Positions 20,537 to 29,774 of a DNA stretch of 64,000 nt are shown piece by piece (position 1 is the stretch's first letter; the number at the start of each line of letters is the position of its first letter). The DNA comes from an uncultured Opitutales bacterium (GTDB lineage Bacteria > Verrucomicrobiota > Verrucomicrobiia > Opitutales > Intestinicryptomonadaceae): assembly GCA_944390805.1 (NCBI GenBank), contig CALXQW010000003.1:1-64000 (forward strand), given 5' to 3'. Below the pieces are notes generated by a model that had not been told where the DNA came from, ran no database searches, and saw only the letters and a list, made by a program, of their open reading frames with translations. A program made the position numbers and the translations under genes.

Positions 20537-20582
20537 ATCATTATTTCTCCCATATTTTTTGCATGACTGAAATTTTAACAAC

Positions 20583-20615
20583 AAAAAAAGCGCGGGTTTT
20601 TTAACTGTCCCGCGC
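20583..20615 (-). terminator. Terminator of the GH16-type gene
   Basis: On the minus strand GCGCGGG (20609-20615, read in complement) pairs with CCCGCGC (20590-20596), with a 12-base loop and a run of seven T after it. It lies 30 bases downstream of the stop codon. Confidence 0.85.
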
Positions 20616-20644
20616 CTGTTTTATATTAAAATTTATAGCCTTGG

Positions 20645-22039
20645 TTATTCGGAAGAACCGAGCAACCTGGAGAAGAATCCGCGTCTTTCCGGCTTTGAAT
20701 CTGGAGTCTTTTCAATCTCCGGAGGGCGGTTGTCTAATATGCCTCCACCCATCTTGTAGTCCTGCCAGACTCTTACGTAGTCAACATCCATGCTGGTGCC
20801 GTCTATTTCGTCGCTCACACCGTGCGCCCAGTTCGTAATGGCGGCGCTCAAGAATACGGGAGCGTAGTAGTGCGCAAGATTATCGTTCGGGGTGCGAAGC
20901 ATTTCCTTGCCGTTAAAATAGAATACAAATTCTTTCGGTGTCCAGAGGAATCCGTATGTGTTCCATGAACGGGCAAGATTTACTGTTTTCTTTCCCCCAA
21001 AAGCATGCTTGCTACTCTTGTCCTTTATTGTCTTCCATTCCTTACCGTCGAAATATTCTACCTTGTATGTGGGTAGGCAGTCCATAAATTTTCTAACTTG
21101 TATCCAGCCGGTAATAAATTGAATACAACCTATGTTACGAGCTTCCGGTAGCGTTATTTCTATCCACTTTTCTCCGCCTCCGTTGGAGCACCAACTTGTG
21201 GAGAGCTTACTATCCAATACGCTTTCTGCGGGGAACTCTTTCTGTCTGCCATCAAGGTATCCGCTGACCTTTATTGTACCGCCCTCAAGCAGATTCTTCT
21301 TCCCAGGTTTATCAGGATATTTTAAGTTATTTACGTCGATAGATGGATATCCACCAAGAGAATCCTTCTCGTACGCGGCAATTTCCCTTATATGGAAATG
21401 CTGATAATGATTGGACGAAATTCTAATCTTCGTTGCCGACACAGCAACATCAAGCGGTATGCTTACAAGAGGCTCTCCTTTTGAAAGCTTAACGGGATCC
21501 ATCTCAAAACTTTTATGCACTACTACCTTGTGCGTTGTACCCCCGTCCTTTTTCTTTATCGGACGCCAATCGTGTATGGTGCAGTTTATCTCGTCGGGAT
21601 AATGCCCCTCATTTATATCAAGCTCAAAAGGAATACCACCCTGAGGGAGTTTACCGCGCGTCATTAGCCAAAAAGAATTGTTCACTCCGGGTGCGTCGGC
21701 ATATCTGTAGCGGCATTCAAAATATCCGTACTTAAAATACTTGTAGGTGTTCATGCTGCCGCTTGTCCAATCTTGCGTGCCGCGTCTTTCCTTACGGTTG
21801 CACAAACTTAAAATTCCGTCTTTAACCTCTATGTTCTCCGGGAAACGTCCGCATAGAATATGTCCTTCATTGCCGTTTGCTGGTAGCCATGTTTTGAACA
21901 TTTCTTCCTTTGGATTGTCAAAGGTCTCCTCAAAGACAAGTTTCCAATCTCCCGTTCCCTCGGGCGGGTCGGCAAACAGATTGCATGCAAAAAATACGGC
22001 AAGCCCCGTTAGGACAAATTTTATAGGTTTCCTCATCAT
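20645..22039 (-). CDS. Secreted GH16-type glycoside hydrolase with inserted discoidin-like module
   Basis: This 464-residue protein has a signal peptide (FVLTGLAVFFACNLFA). GH16 features are WKLVFEETFDNP, a concanavalin-like jelly roll, and the catalytic ExDxxE motif at residues 139-144 (FELDINEGH). C-terminal strands are TYGFLWTPKEFVFYFNGKEM and MDVDYVRVWQ. Residues about 180-357, between the two halves of the GH16 fold, resemble an F5/8 type C (discoidin) carbohydrate-binding module: ESVLDSKLSTSWCSNGGGEKW, then a ...YKVEYFDGKEWKTI strand. GH16 enzymes cut beta-1,3/1,4-glucans or galactans. The substrate is unknown. The start could be Met1 or Met2. Confidence 0.85.
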   Translation of the reverse strand: MMRKPIKFVLTGLAVFFACNLFADPPEGTGDWKLVFEETFDNPKEEMFKTWLPANGNEGHILCGRFPENIEVKDGILSLCNRKERRGTQDWTSGSMNTYKYFKYGYFECRYRYADAPGVNNSFWLMTRGKLPQGGIPFELDINEGHYPDEINCTIHDWRPIKKKDGGTTHKVVVHKSFEMDPVKLSKGEPLVSIPLDVAVSATKIRISSNHYQHFHIREIAAYEKDSLGGYPSIDVNNLKYPDKPGKKNLLEGGTIKVSGYLDGRQKEFPAESVLDSKLSTSWCSNGGGEKWIEITLPEARNIGCIQFITGWIQVRKFMDCLPTYKVEYFDGKEWKTIKDKSSKHAFGGKKTVNLARSWNTYGFLWTPKEFVFYFNGKEMLRTPNDNLAHYYAPVFLSAAITNWAHGVSDEIDGTSMDVDYVRVWQDYKMGGGILDNRPPEIEKTPDSKPERRGFFSRLLGSSE

Positions 22040-22228
22040 ATTATTTATTATTCATGGTTTTCTCTTTTATACACTGTTTCAACATATGCAGAAACTTTAT
22101 ATATATGATTATCACATGTGCTGATCTTGTCAAGCCGTACATATTTTATATTTTTTATAGCACGCTAAAATTAAATATTTGTAAACAAATCCGTTTTTAT
22201 ATATCGTTGTAAAAATTTTTAAAATATT

Positions 22229-23215
22229 ATGAAAAGCATCTGCGCAATATACGATTCATACGGTGTTCCAGCCGAAGTTGTTAAACCCGTCTCAAAAGAC
22301 GTCGAAGCGCCAAAGTTTGGTCAGGTGCTCATAAAGCTTGAGCGTGCGTCGATAAATCCGTCGGACTTGGGCATGATAGGTGGGTCTTACGGTCGGTTGC
22401 GCACACTTCCGGCAATAGGCGGAAGAGAGGGTGTTGGCACGGTTGCGGCTCTCGGAGGCGGAGTTGAAAATTTAAAAGTGGGAGACCGCGTGCGCATTCC
22501 TGAGGAACCCGGAGTATGGAGGCAGTACCAGACTGCCGAGGCTGCCGGCCTTATAAAGGTTCCTTCAGATATTCCAGCAGATATGGCATGCCAGAGTTTT
22601 GTGAATCCGCCAACGGCGCTTCTTATATTGGACTCGTTCAAAGACTTGAAGCCTGGAGACTGGATTATTCAGAATGGGGCCTCAAGTGCGCTCGGGCGCT
22701 TTATGATACAGATATGCGCGTCCCGCGGCATAAAGACAGTAAATATGGTAAGGCGCGCCGACGAGCGCAGGGCTGAACTTGAGGCTATCGGTGCCGACAT
22801 AGTTGTTGACGAGGCCACTTACGATGCCAAGCAAATTAAGGCCCAGACAGGAAAAGGCCCCATATTGGGCTTAAATCAGATAGGCGGAGAGAGCGTGTCA
22901 AACATGATAAAGACTATGGGAGATGGAGCTACCGTCATAACCATAGGCGGAATGACGGGCCAGCCTATAAAATTCCCAACGCGCTTTCTGATATTCAACG
23001 GTCTTACCCTTTGCGGTTTTTGGTGGGACAAGTGGCAGAGAACGCATACTCCAGAAGAGGTTGACGCGGTTTATGCAGAGGTGTTCAGCTTAGTTCAAAA
23101 AGGAGTCTTGAAGGCTCCGGTCGACAGTGTCTTTGCCCTCGATAAAGTTTCCGAGGCTCTTGCGAGGGCGTCGCAAAATTCTCGCTTTGGAAAGGTGCTG
23201 CTTAGTTTCGATTAG
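22229..23215 (+). CDS. MDR-family 2-enoyl thioester reductase (MECR/Etr1-like)
   Basis: This 328-residue zinc-less medium-chain dehydrogenase resembles the mitochondrial 2-enoyl thioester reductase MECR. Shared segments are SINPSDLGMIGGSYG, LPAIGGREGVG, SFVNPPTALLIL, WIIQNGASSALGRFMIQIC and TLCGFWWDKWQ. Those enzymes reduce trans-2-enoyl-CoA/ACP with NADPH. No zinc ligands of alcohol dehydrogenases are present. The ATG has no Shine-Dalgarno sequence. It stands 30 bases before the msrBA gene, with which it may be co-transcribed. A general quinone-reductase-like role is the alternative. Confidence 0.82.
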   Translation: MKSICAIYDSYGVPAEVVKPVSKDVEAPKFGQVLIKLERASINPSDLGMIGGSYGRLRTLPAIGGREGVGTVAALGGGVENLKVGDRVRIPEEPGVWRQYQTAEAAGLIKVPSDIPADMACQSFVNPPTALLILDSFKDLKPGDWIIQNGASSALGRFMIQICASRGIKTVNMVRRADERRAELEAIGADIVVDEATYDAKQIKAQTGKGPILGLNQIGGESVSNMIKTMGDGATVITIGGMTGQPIKFPTRFLIFNGLTLCGFWWDKWQRTHTPEEVDAVYAEVFSLVQKGVLKAPVDSVFALDKVSEALARASQNSRFGKVLLSFD

Positions 23216-23245
23216 TATATTGCGCTTTTTTCCGATTATGTAGGC

Positions 23246-24181
23246 ATGTCTTTATATAGAAGATTATCTTTTGCGGCGCAATGCTTTGGGGTGTTTATAA
23301 TTGGTCTAATGGCTGCGTCGCAGGTTTTGGGAGATGCTAATATGCAAAGGCCGCTTACTGAGATGGAGAAATTCGTAATTGAAAACAAGGGAACAGAGAG
23401 ACCCTTTTCAGGCAAGTTTAACGATTTTTTCGACAAGGGGCTTTACGTCTGCAGAAAATGCGGTAAGGCTCTTTTTGAGAGCTCCGGAAAATTTAAGTCA
23501 GGCTGTGGCTGGCCGTCTTTCGACGAGGCCGTTCCTGGCGCTGTTAGGCGCACACCAGACGCTGACGGCGTGCGCACAGAGATAACTTGTGCCTTTTGCG
23601 GAGCCCATTTGGGGCATGTTTTTGAGGGCGAGAAGATGACCCCAAAAGACACTCGCTATTGTGTAAATTCTGTTTCGATGGATTTTATCCCTGAAGAGTT
23701 CGTAGGCAGGGCCTATGTTGCAGGGGGCTGCTTTTGGGGAGTAGAGGCTCTGATGGCGGATAGGTCCGGAGTGCTCGGCGCGGTGAGCGGATATTCCGGT
23801 GGATCTGTTGAAAACCCAACTTACGCCCAAGTATGTGCAGGCAATACAGGGCATTTGGAATGTGTTGAGATATTCTTTGATAGGAGAAAGATCTCCTATT
23901 CTGATATCTTGCGCAGATTCTTTGAGATACATGATTTCTCCCAGGTGGACGGGCAGGGCCCTGATAAGGGAGAGCAGTATTTGTCGGCCGTATTCTGCTC
24001 AAATGCAGAGGAAATGAAAGAGGCGCTATCCATAGCAGAAAGCCTTAAAAAGCGTGGATACTCTGTTGCCACAAAAATTCTTCCTCTGAAGAATTTCTAT
24101 CCTGCAGAGGAATACCATCAGAAATATTATCTTAAGAGCGGCAAAAAGCCTTATTGTCATTTCAGACGCAAGATATTTTAA
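23246..24181 (+). CDS. msrBA: Fused methionine sulfoxide reductase MsrB-MsrA, exported
   Basis: This 311-residue two-domain enzyme repairs both methionine sulfoxide stereoisomers. It has an N-terminal hydrophobic signal or anchor (CFGVFIIGLMAASQVLG). The MsrB domain spans about 36-150, with zinc cysteines C69, C72, C115 and C118 and catalytic C139 (RYCVNS). The MsrA domain (about 155-311) has the catalytic GCFWG (C162). HLECVEIFFD, EIHDFSQVDGQGPDKGEQY and YHQKYYLK complete it. The domain order is B then A. The signal suggests action in the periplasm on oxidised envelope proteins. Confidence 0.94.
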   Translation: MSLYRRLSFAAQCFGVFIIGLMAASQVLGDANMQRPLTEMEKFVIENKGTERPFSGKFNDFFDKGLYVCRKCGKALFESSGKFKSGCGWPSFDEAVPGAVRRTPDADGVRTEITCAFCGAHLGHVFEGEKMTPKDTRYCVNSVSMDFIPEEFVGRAYVAGGCFWGVEALMADRSGVLGAVSGYSGGSVENPTYAQVCAGNTGHLECVEIFFDRRKISYSDILRRFFEIHDFSQVDGQGPDKGEQYLSAVFCSNAEEMKEALSIAESLKKRGYSVATKILPLKNFYPAEEYHQKYYLKSGKKPYCHFRRKIF

Positions 24182-24326
24182 AGCTTTTTTGAGCTTGGCG
24201 CATGGAAATATGCGTGGCTTTGCTTCTATTGAAATAATGGCGCGCCGTATATTTTATGCTAAAATTTGCTTGTTGCGTTCTTTTGGGTTTGCACGTCTTG
24301 AAGTTGGCGCCAAGATGAATCCTTAA

Positions 24327-26510
24327 ATGATAGACGGCGGACAGGTATGCGCGGAGGGCGTTGTTGAAAAGATAATATTTTTCAACGACGACACCCAATT
24401 TTGCATAGCCCAGATGAGGCCAAGCGGTCGCGGTATGCCGTCCGAATATTCCTCACCCATAACCATAGCTGGCATATTGGCCGGCTTGCAGTGCGGAGAA
24501 ACTATATCTGTAAAGGGCAAATGGACAAGGCATCCCTCTTACGGTGCAAGGATAAGTGTTGAGAGTTTTTCCACAAAGCTTCCTTCGAGCGTATACGGCA
24601 TAGTAAAATTTCTAGGTTCCGGGCTTATAGCGGGTATAGGCAAAAAGTACGCACAAGCGATAGTAGATAGATTTGGAGAGGACACCCTAAAAATCATAGA
24701 TGAAAATTCCGGCAGGCTTCTTGAGGTTGAGGGTATAGGTAAAAAGCGCGCGCGGCTTATAAAAAAATCTTGGGACGAACAGCGTGCCCTGCGCGATGTT
24801 GTAATGTTCTTGCGCACCTACGGCGTTGGAGTATCCATGTGCGCAAAGATTGTTAAAAGATACGGAGACGAAGCTATAAAGATAGTCCGAATGGCCCCTT
24901 ACACTCTATGCCGCGAAATTTCCGGAATAGGCTTTAAGACGGCCGATGCAATAGCGGTAAATTCGGGTGTTCCAAACGAGTCCAAACAGCGCATACAAGC
25001 AGGCGTGCTGCATTGCATCAAGGAGGCTGAAGAAAAGGGAGATACATGCATTCCAAGGGCTGAGCTTGAGCATGTTTCCGCGCAGTTGCTCGATGTTGAC
25101 AAGGAAAAATGTTCCCAGGCGGTTGCCGAACTTGTGGAGGGCGGTGAACTTGTTGCATTTAGAGACGGGCGCATTCAAAGATTTGCGCTCAACCGCGCGG
25201 AAAGGGATATAGCAGAAGACCTTCACCGCATTTTTGAGTCGGGCAGCGGGCTTCCCCCGATAAAGTTTGAATCTGCACTATGCTGGGCTAAGGATAGAGC
25301 AGGATTTGAGTTTGCTCCGGAACAATCTGAGGGAGTTCTCTTTGCATTGAAGAGCAAGGTATGTGTCATTACGGGTGGGCCCGGGACAGGAAAAACAACA
25401 ATCTTAAAAAGCCTTTGCGATATACTCAAGGCAAAGAAGATAACCCCTGTATTGGCGGCGCCTACGGGCAGAGCCGCCCAGAGAATGACGGAGAGCTCAG
25501 GGGTGGCGGCAAAGACTATTCACAGGCTATTGGGGTACGATGCTTCCTCTAAGGATTTTCTTCATGGGAGGGAGAATCCGCTCGATGCAAAATTTGTTGT
25601 GATAGACGAGGCGTCTATGTTAGACACAAAGCTTGCCGCGGCTGTGTTTGGGGCGGTTCCTTCCGAGGCGCACCTTCTGCTTGTGGGAGATGTAAACCAG
25701 CTGCCGAGTGTCGGGCCGGGAAATGTTTTAAAAGACATAATCTCAAGTGCGCGCTTTCCGGTAATAAGGCTAAATAAGATATTCAGGCAGGGGGCAAGGA
25801 GCGATATTGCCCTTTGCGCGCGAGATATTTTAGAGGGCAGGGCAAAGTCGGGAAATATGCGGGTGTCGAAAATTTCGGATGTCGATTATTCGAGGGAACT
25901 AAACTTTATAGAAGCCGCGGAGCCTTCTGAGTGTCTTGATGTTTGCGTAAGGTTAATGCGAGATGAAATTCCACGCCGCGTAAGGAGCATAGATCCTCTT
26001 ATGGACGTGCAGCTTCTTGCTCCAATGAAAAAGGGAACAGCTGGAATTGCTGCGTTTAACTCGGTTTTGTCGCAAGAGTTAAATGGAGGTGCAAAGAGCG
26101 TGTTGGGATCTTCCTTAAGGGAGGCAGACAAGGTCATGCAGACCAGAAACAATTACGAGCTCGATATTTTTAACGGCGACATAGGCAGAGTTGGAAGGCC
26201 ATGTGCGGATAACTCTGCGGTAGGGGTAAAGTTCGATTCGCGCATGGTGGAGGTTCCCCGTGCGGACCTTTCTGATTTACAGCCCGCCTACGCTATCAGC
26301 GTGCATAAGTCTCAAGGCAGCGAGTTTGAAGTTGTGGTTATTGCTCTTTTAAAGCAGCATTTCCTAATGCTTCAAAGAAACCTGCTATATACAGCCATTA
26401 CACGCGGAAGAAAAAAGGTTTTTGTTGTTGGAGATATGGCTGCGTGGGAAATGGCAGTTAAAAACTCAAAATCTTTAAGAAGGAGAACTGCTCTTGCGGA
26501 GAGGCTCTGA
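24327..26510 (+). CDS. recD2: RecD2-type SF1 DNA helicase
   Basis: This 727-residue protein is the stand-alone RecD-like (RecD2/YrrC) helicase, not a RecBCD subunit. An N-terminal OB-like region is followed by helix-hairpin-helix repeats (LLEVEGIGKKRARLIKKSW, CREISGIGFKTADAIA). Then come the Walker A loop GGPGTGKTT (350-358), motif FVVIDEASMLDTKL, LVGDVNQLPSVGPGNVLKD and LQPAYAISVHKSQGSEFE. The terminal motif is LLYTAITRGRKKVFVVGD. RecD2 unwinds DNA 5'-3' and acts in repair and mismatch correction. It lies 38 bases before psd. Confidence 0.95.
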   Translation: MIDGGQVCAEGVVEKIIFFNDDTQFCIAQMRPSGRGMPSEYSSPITIAGILAGLQCGETISVKGKWTRHPSYGARISVESFSTKLPSSVYGIVKFLGSGLIAGIGKKYAQAIVDRFGEDTLKIIDENSGRLLEVEGIGKKRARLIKKSWDEQRALRDVVMFLRTYGVGVSMCAKIVKRYGDEAIKIVRMAPYTLCREISGIGFKTADAIAVNSGVPNESKQRIQAGVLHCIKEAEEKGDTCIPRAELEHVSAQLLDVDKEKCSQAVAELVEGGELVAFRDGRIQRFALNRAERDIAEDLHRIFESGSGLPPIKFESALCWAKDRAGFEFAPEQSEGVLFALKSKVCVITGGPGTGKTTILKSLCDILKAKKITPVLAAPTGRAAQRMTESSGVAAKTIHRLLGYDASSKDFLHGRENPLDAKFVVIDEASMLDTKLAAAVFGAVPSEAHLLLVGDVNQLPSVGPGNVLKDIISSARFPVIRLNKIFRQGARSDIALCARDILEGRAKSGNMRVSKISDVDYSRELNFIEAAEPSECLDVCVRLMRDEIPRRVRSIDPLMDVQLLAPMKKGTAGIAAFNSVLSQELNGGAKSVLGSSLREADKVMQTRNNYELDIFNGDIGRVGRPCADNSAVGVKFDSRMVEVPRADLSDLQPAYAISVHKSQGSEFEVVVIALLKQHFLMLQRNLLYTAITRGRKKVFVVGDMAAWEMAVKNSKSLRRRTALAERL

Positions 26511-26548
26511 CAGGCAACTTTTGGGAAAGCCCTGGGAGAATTTTTCTT

Positions 26549-27454
26549 ATGGAAAGATCTGATATTAAAATATACAATTCTTTGGACGGAAGCGTACAGA
26601 TTGAGAAAGTCTGCGGTGGCGGAATGTTAAATTGGGCTTATTCTACTTTCCTTGGAGGAGTTTTTCTCAATGCTGTTTTAAAGAGGGTTTTCTTTTCAAA
26701 GATATGCGGCATTTGGGCGTCGCTGCCAATCAGCGCTGGAGCAGCGAGGCGTTTTGTGAAAAACAATAATATAGACGAGTCCGAATTTGAAAAGCCGCTT
26801 GGGAGCTTCAGAACCTTCAACGAGTTTTTTACACGGCAACTAAAGGCCTCATCACGGCCTATATGTGGCGAGAAATCGGCGTTTGTTTTTCCGGCGGATT
26901 CTAGAAATAAGGCTTTTGAGAATGTCTCTGCGGCAGATTTCTTCTATGTTAAGGGGCAACGTATGAATCTTGAAAAGCTGCTTTCAAGCGCGGAGTTGGC
27001 AAAGCGTTTTGAGGGAGGGGGTATGCTTATAAGCCGGCTTAGCCCGCTAGACTACCACAGGTTCCATTATCCGGCAGACGGGCGAATATGCGCAAGAAGG
27101 CCAATAGGCGGGTTTCTATACTCAGTCAGCCCCATAGCCTTGCGCAGGAGCCTGAGCTATCTATGGCACAACAAACGCGTGCTTACCGTAATTGAATTGA
27201 ATTGCGGGGCTCTCATGGCAATGGTGGAGATAGGCGCAACAAATGTTGGTAGCATAAAGCTTTTTGACTCCGTCGGAGAGCCAGCCGTAAAGGGCGCCCA
27301 GAAAGGGTGTTTCCAATTTGGCGGAAGCTGTGTGATATGCCTTTTTGAGAAAGGTAGCGTAAAGTTTGAAGACAAGCTCTTGTCTATAACAGCCAGAGGT
27401 ATGGAATATTACGCCCACATGGGGCAAAAGGCGGGGGAACTCTTGGGTATATAA
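26549..27454 (+). CDS. psd: Phosphatidylserine decarboxylase proenzyme
   Basis: This 301-residue protein has the decarboxylase signature SPLDYHRFHYPADGRI, PADSR at residues 115-119, and FNEFFTRQLK. The self-cleavage motif is FGGS near residues 257-260, where the canonical motif is LGST. In the family cleavage between Gly and Ser gives the alpha chain its pyruvoyl cofactor, which removes CO2 from phosphatidylserine to form phosphatidylethanolamine at the inner membrane. Phosphatidylserine synthase is not in the window. It may share a transcript with recD2 upstream. Confidence 0.93.
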   Translation: MERSDIKIYNSLDGSVQIEKVCGGGMLNWAYSTFLGGVFLNAVLKRVFFSKICGIWASLPISAGAARRFVKNNNIDESEFEKPLGSFRTFNEFFTRQLKASSRPICGEKSAFVFPADSRNKAFENVSAADFFYVKGQRMNLEKLLSSAELAKRFEGGGMLISRLSPLDYHRFHYPADGRICARRPIGGFLYSVSPIALRRSLSYLWHNKRVLTVIELNCGALMAMVEIGATNVGSIKLFDSVGEPAVKGAQKGCFQFGGSCVICLFEKGSVKFEDKLLSITARGMEYYAHMGQKAGELLGI

Positions 27455-27616
27455 GCGTTCTATTTAAACCTTGGGCAGATGTGCTATTGTTGCGTAAAAC
27501 CGTTGAGTGAGAAATTTAATGCGGCTGCACACAGGAATATATAATGTAAAATGTTCTTGAGAAATGCGCGCGGCATGATAGAAATGCGCGCTTGATATAA
27601 AGGAAAGATTCTACCA

Positions 27617-29452
27617 ATGAACGAAGAACTCCTAAAAATAAGACACAGCGCCTCGCACGTTTTGGCGGAGGCGGTCTTGCGTCTGTTCCCGTCCGCCAAG
27701 CTGGATATCGGTCCTGCGACCGATTCGGGCTTCTATTACGATTTCGATATCGACCACAAGTTCACAGCCGAAGATCTCACAAAGATAGAGGCCGAGATGA
27801 AGCGCATTATAGACGAGAATCAGCGCTTTGAGAAGTTTGAGGCCACGCGCGAGGAAGCAGAAAAGATAATACGCGAAAACGGCCAGGAGCTCTATAAGCT
27901 TGGGCGTCTTGCAGACATTCCGGAGGGAGAAAAGATAACGTTTTACAAAAACGGAGAGTTTGTTGATCTTTGTGCGGGTCCGCATGTTGACTACACAAAG
28001 CGCATAAAGGCGTTCAAGCTTTTGTCTGTTGCGGGAGCCTACCATAGGGGCGACGAGAACAACAAGCAGCTTCAGCGCATATACGGAACTGCGTTTGCGT
28101 CGAAGGACGAGCTTGAAAAGTACCTGTTCCAGATGGAGGAGGCAAAGAAGCGCGACCATCGCAAGCTTGGCAAGGAGATGGGGCTTTTCCTGATAGATGA
28201 TAAAGTCGGGCAGGGGCTGATACTCTGGAAGCCAAAAGGAGCTATACTTCGCCAGCAGCTGATGGACTTCATAATGGAGCTTTTGATAGCACAGGGATAC
28301 AGCCAGGTATTTACGCCGCACATAGGTAAGCTTGGGCTGTTTAAGACCAGCGGGCATTTTCCGTATTACAAGGATTCCCAGTTTGTGCCGATAGTTGAGC
28401 GCGAGGATTTGGCAAAGATGGCAAAAGAAAATATCTCTGTGGCCGAATTTGAAAAGCGCATAGAAAATGGCGACGCCCAGGGATTCTTGCTTAAGCCAAT
28501 GAATTGTCCATTCCATGTGCAGATATACAAGTCTGATCCGCATTCGTACAGGGATCTGCCCGTAAGGCTTGCGGAGTTTGGGCAGGTTTACAGGTGGGAG
28601 CAGTCTGGCGAGTTGAACGGAATGACGCGCGTGCGCGGCTTTACTCAGGACGACGCCCACATATTCTGCACTCCAGAGAGCCTTGACGACGAGATTCAGG
28701 GGTGTTTGGACTTGGTTAAGGAAGTATTTTCAACTTTGGGCATGAAGGAGTACAGGGTAAGAATTTCCCTGCGCGATCCCAAGAGCGATAAATACGTAGG
28801 TTCCGACGAGAATTGGGAAAAGAGCGAAAGCGCCATACGCAAGGCAGCCAAGAGTCTTGGAGTTCCATTTACTGAGGAGCTTGGCGAGGCCGCATTCTAC
28901 GGGCCCAAGATAGACTTTGTCATAAAGGACGTAATAGGGCGCGAGTGGCAGCTTGGCACTGTTCAGGTTGACTACAATCTGCCGGAGCGTTTTGATTTAT
29001 CCTACATAGGTTCAGACAACAAGCCACATAGGCCTGTTATGATACACCGTGCGCCGTTCGGTTCGCTCGAGAGGTTTACTGGAGTATTGATAGAGCATTT
29101 TGGAGGGAATTTCCCAACGTGGCTTGCTCCGGAGCAGGTGCGCATTCTTACTTTGAGTGAAGATGTTGTGCCTTATGCAGACAAGCTGTTGGCTGATATG
29201 AAAGCAAAGAATTTGCGCGCTAGCATAGACGACAGCGCAGACAAGCTTGGTGCCAAGATACGCCGCGCGGAGATGGAGAAGATTCCGCACATATTCGTAG
29301 TGGGCAAGAAAGAGGCGGCGGAGGAAAAAGTATCCGTTCGTTCCAGAATGAAAAAGGCCTACGATGGAGTTCGCGACAAGGCCGAGGCAATAGAGCTAAT
29401 CGTTCAGAGCGCGAAGTCCAGAGAGTTGGGCGATGCCTTTGAAGACAAGTAA
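27617..29452 (+). CDS. thrS: Threonyl-tRNA synthetase lacking the TGS domain
   Basis: This 611-residue class II synthetase charges tRNA-Thr. The editing domain begins at once, with the zinc/editing HxxxH at residues 10-14 (RHSASHVLAEAV) and DLCAGPHV. The catalytic core has LKPMNCPFHVQIYKS, YRWEQSGELNGMTRVRGFTQDDAHIF, and HRAPFGSLERFTGVLIEHFGG. The anticodon-binding domain ends the protein. Relative to E. coli ThrRS (642 residues, HxxxH at 73-77) the N-terminal TGS domain of about 60 residues is absent. No in-frame upstream sequence restores it. A strong terminator follows. Confidence 0.96.
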   Translation: MNEELLKIRHSASHVLAEAVLRLFPSAKLDIGPATDSGFYYDFDIDHKFTAEDLTKIEAEMKRIIDENQRFEKFEATREEAEKIIRENGQELYKLGRLADIPEGEKITFYKNGEFVDLCAGPHVDYTKRIKAFKLLSVAGAYHRGDENNKQLQRIYGTAFASKDELEKYLFQMEEAKKRDHRKLGKEMGLFLIDDKVGQGLILWKPKGAILRQQLMDFIMELLIAQGYSQVFTPHIGKLGLFKTSGHFPYYKDSQFVPIVEREDLAKMAKENISVAEFEKRIENGDAQGFLLKPMNCPFHVQIYKSDPHSYRDLPVRLAEFGQVYRWEQSGELNGMTRVRGFTQDDAHIFCTPESLDDEIQGCLDLVKEVFSTLGMKEYRVRISLRDPKSDKYVGSDENWEKSESAIRKAAKSLGVPFTEELGEAAFYGPKIDFVIKDVIGREWQLGTVQVDYNLPERFDLSYIGSDNKPHRPVMIHRAPFGSLERFTGVLIEHFGGNFPTWLAPEQVRILTLSEDVVPYADKLLADMKAKNLRASIDDSADKLGAKIRRAEMEKIPHIFVVGKKEAAEEKVSVRSRMKKAYDGVRDKAEAIELIVQSAKSRELGDAFEDK

Positions 29453-29774
29453 TATTTATTTGTAAGCTGAATATATTAAAATCCCACGGGAGGAATTTTC
29501 TTCCAGTGGGATTTTTTTATGATGTATTATTTTTTGAAATAGTGTTTATTACAAGTTTCCAGATTTTAAAATAAGAAATACGGTCTCTTTACTGTAAATT
29601 GGAGTAAATATTTGAGAGCTTTTATGGACTTAAAAACAAGATTCTTGTTTGCGGTACGATAATACTAGGTTACAAACATTGTTTTATATTCAAAATTATG
29701 TTTGACCAGACATATGTGTGCGGATAAGTTTTATTTAACTTAACAGAAACATAATTTCAAAGAAAGGAATAGAT
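29453..29774. other. Gap between thrS and the VOC-like gene
   Basis: The gap begins with the thrS terminator (29478-29518). The rest, about 250 bases, is AT-rich and has no coding signal. It probably contains the promoter of the small VOC-like gene. No specific operator was recognised. Confidence 0.5.
29478..29518 (+). terminator. Terminator of thrS
   Basis: ATCCCAC (29481-29487) pairs with GTGGGAT (29506-29512), extended by A-T pairs on the outside. Seven T residues follow. It starts about 25 bases after the thrS stop. Confidence 0.9.

Noticed and set aside
27561..27591. Direct repeat GAAATGCGCGC at 27561-27571 and 27581-27591 upstream of thrS
   Set aside because: Only two copies of 11 bases. 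It could be a regulator site, but nothing supports that over chance.
27632..28660. A 342-codon open frame on the minus strand opposite thrS
   Set aside because: It lies wholly within a clearly conserved gene on the other strand and shows no recognisable domain. Such mirror frames are common where codon bias leaves few stops.
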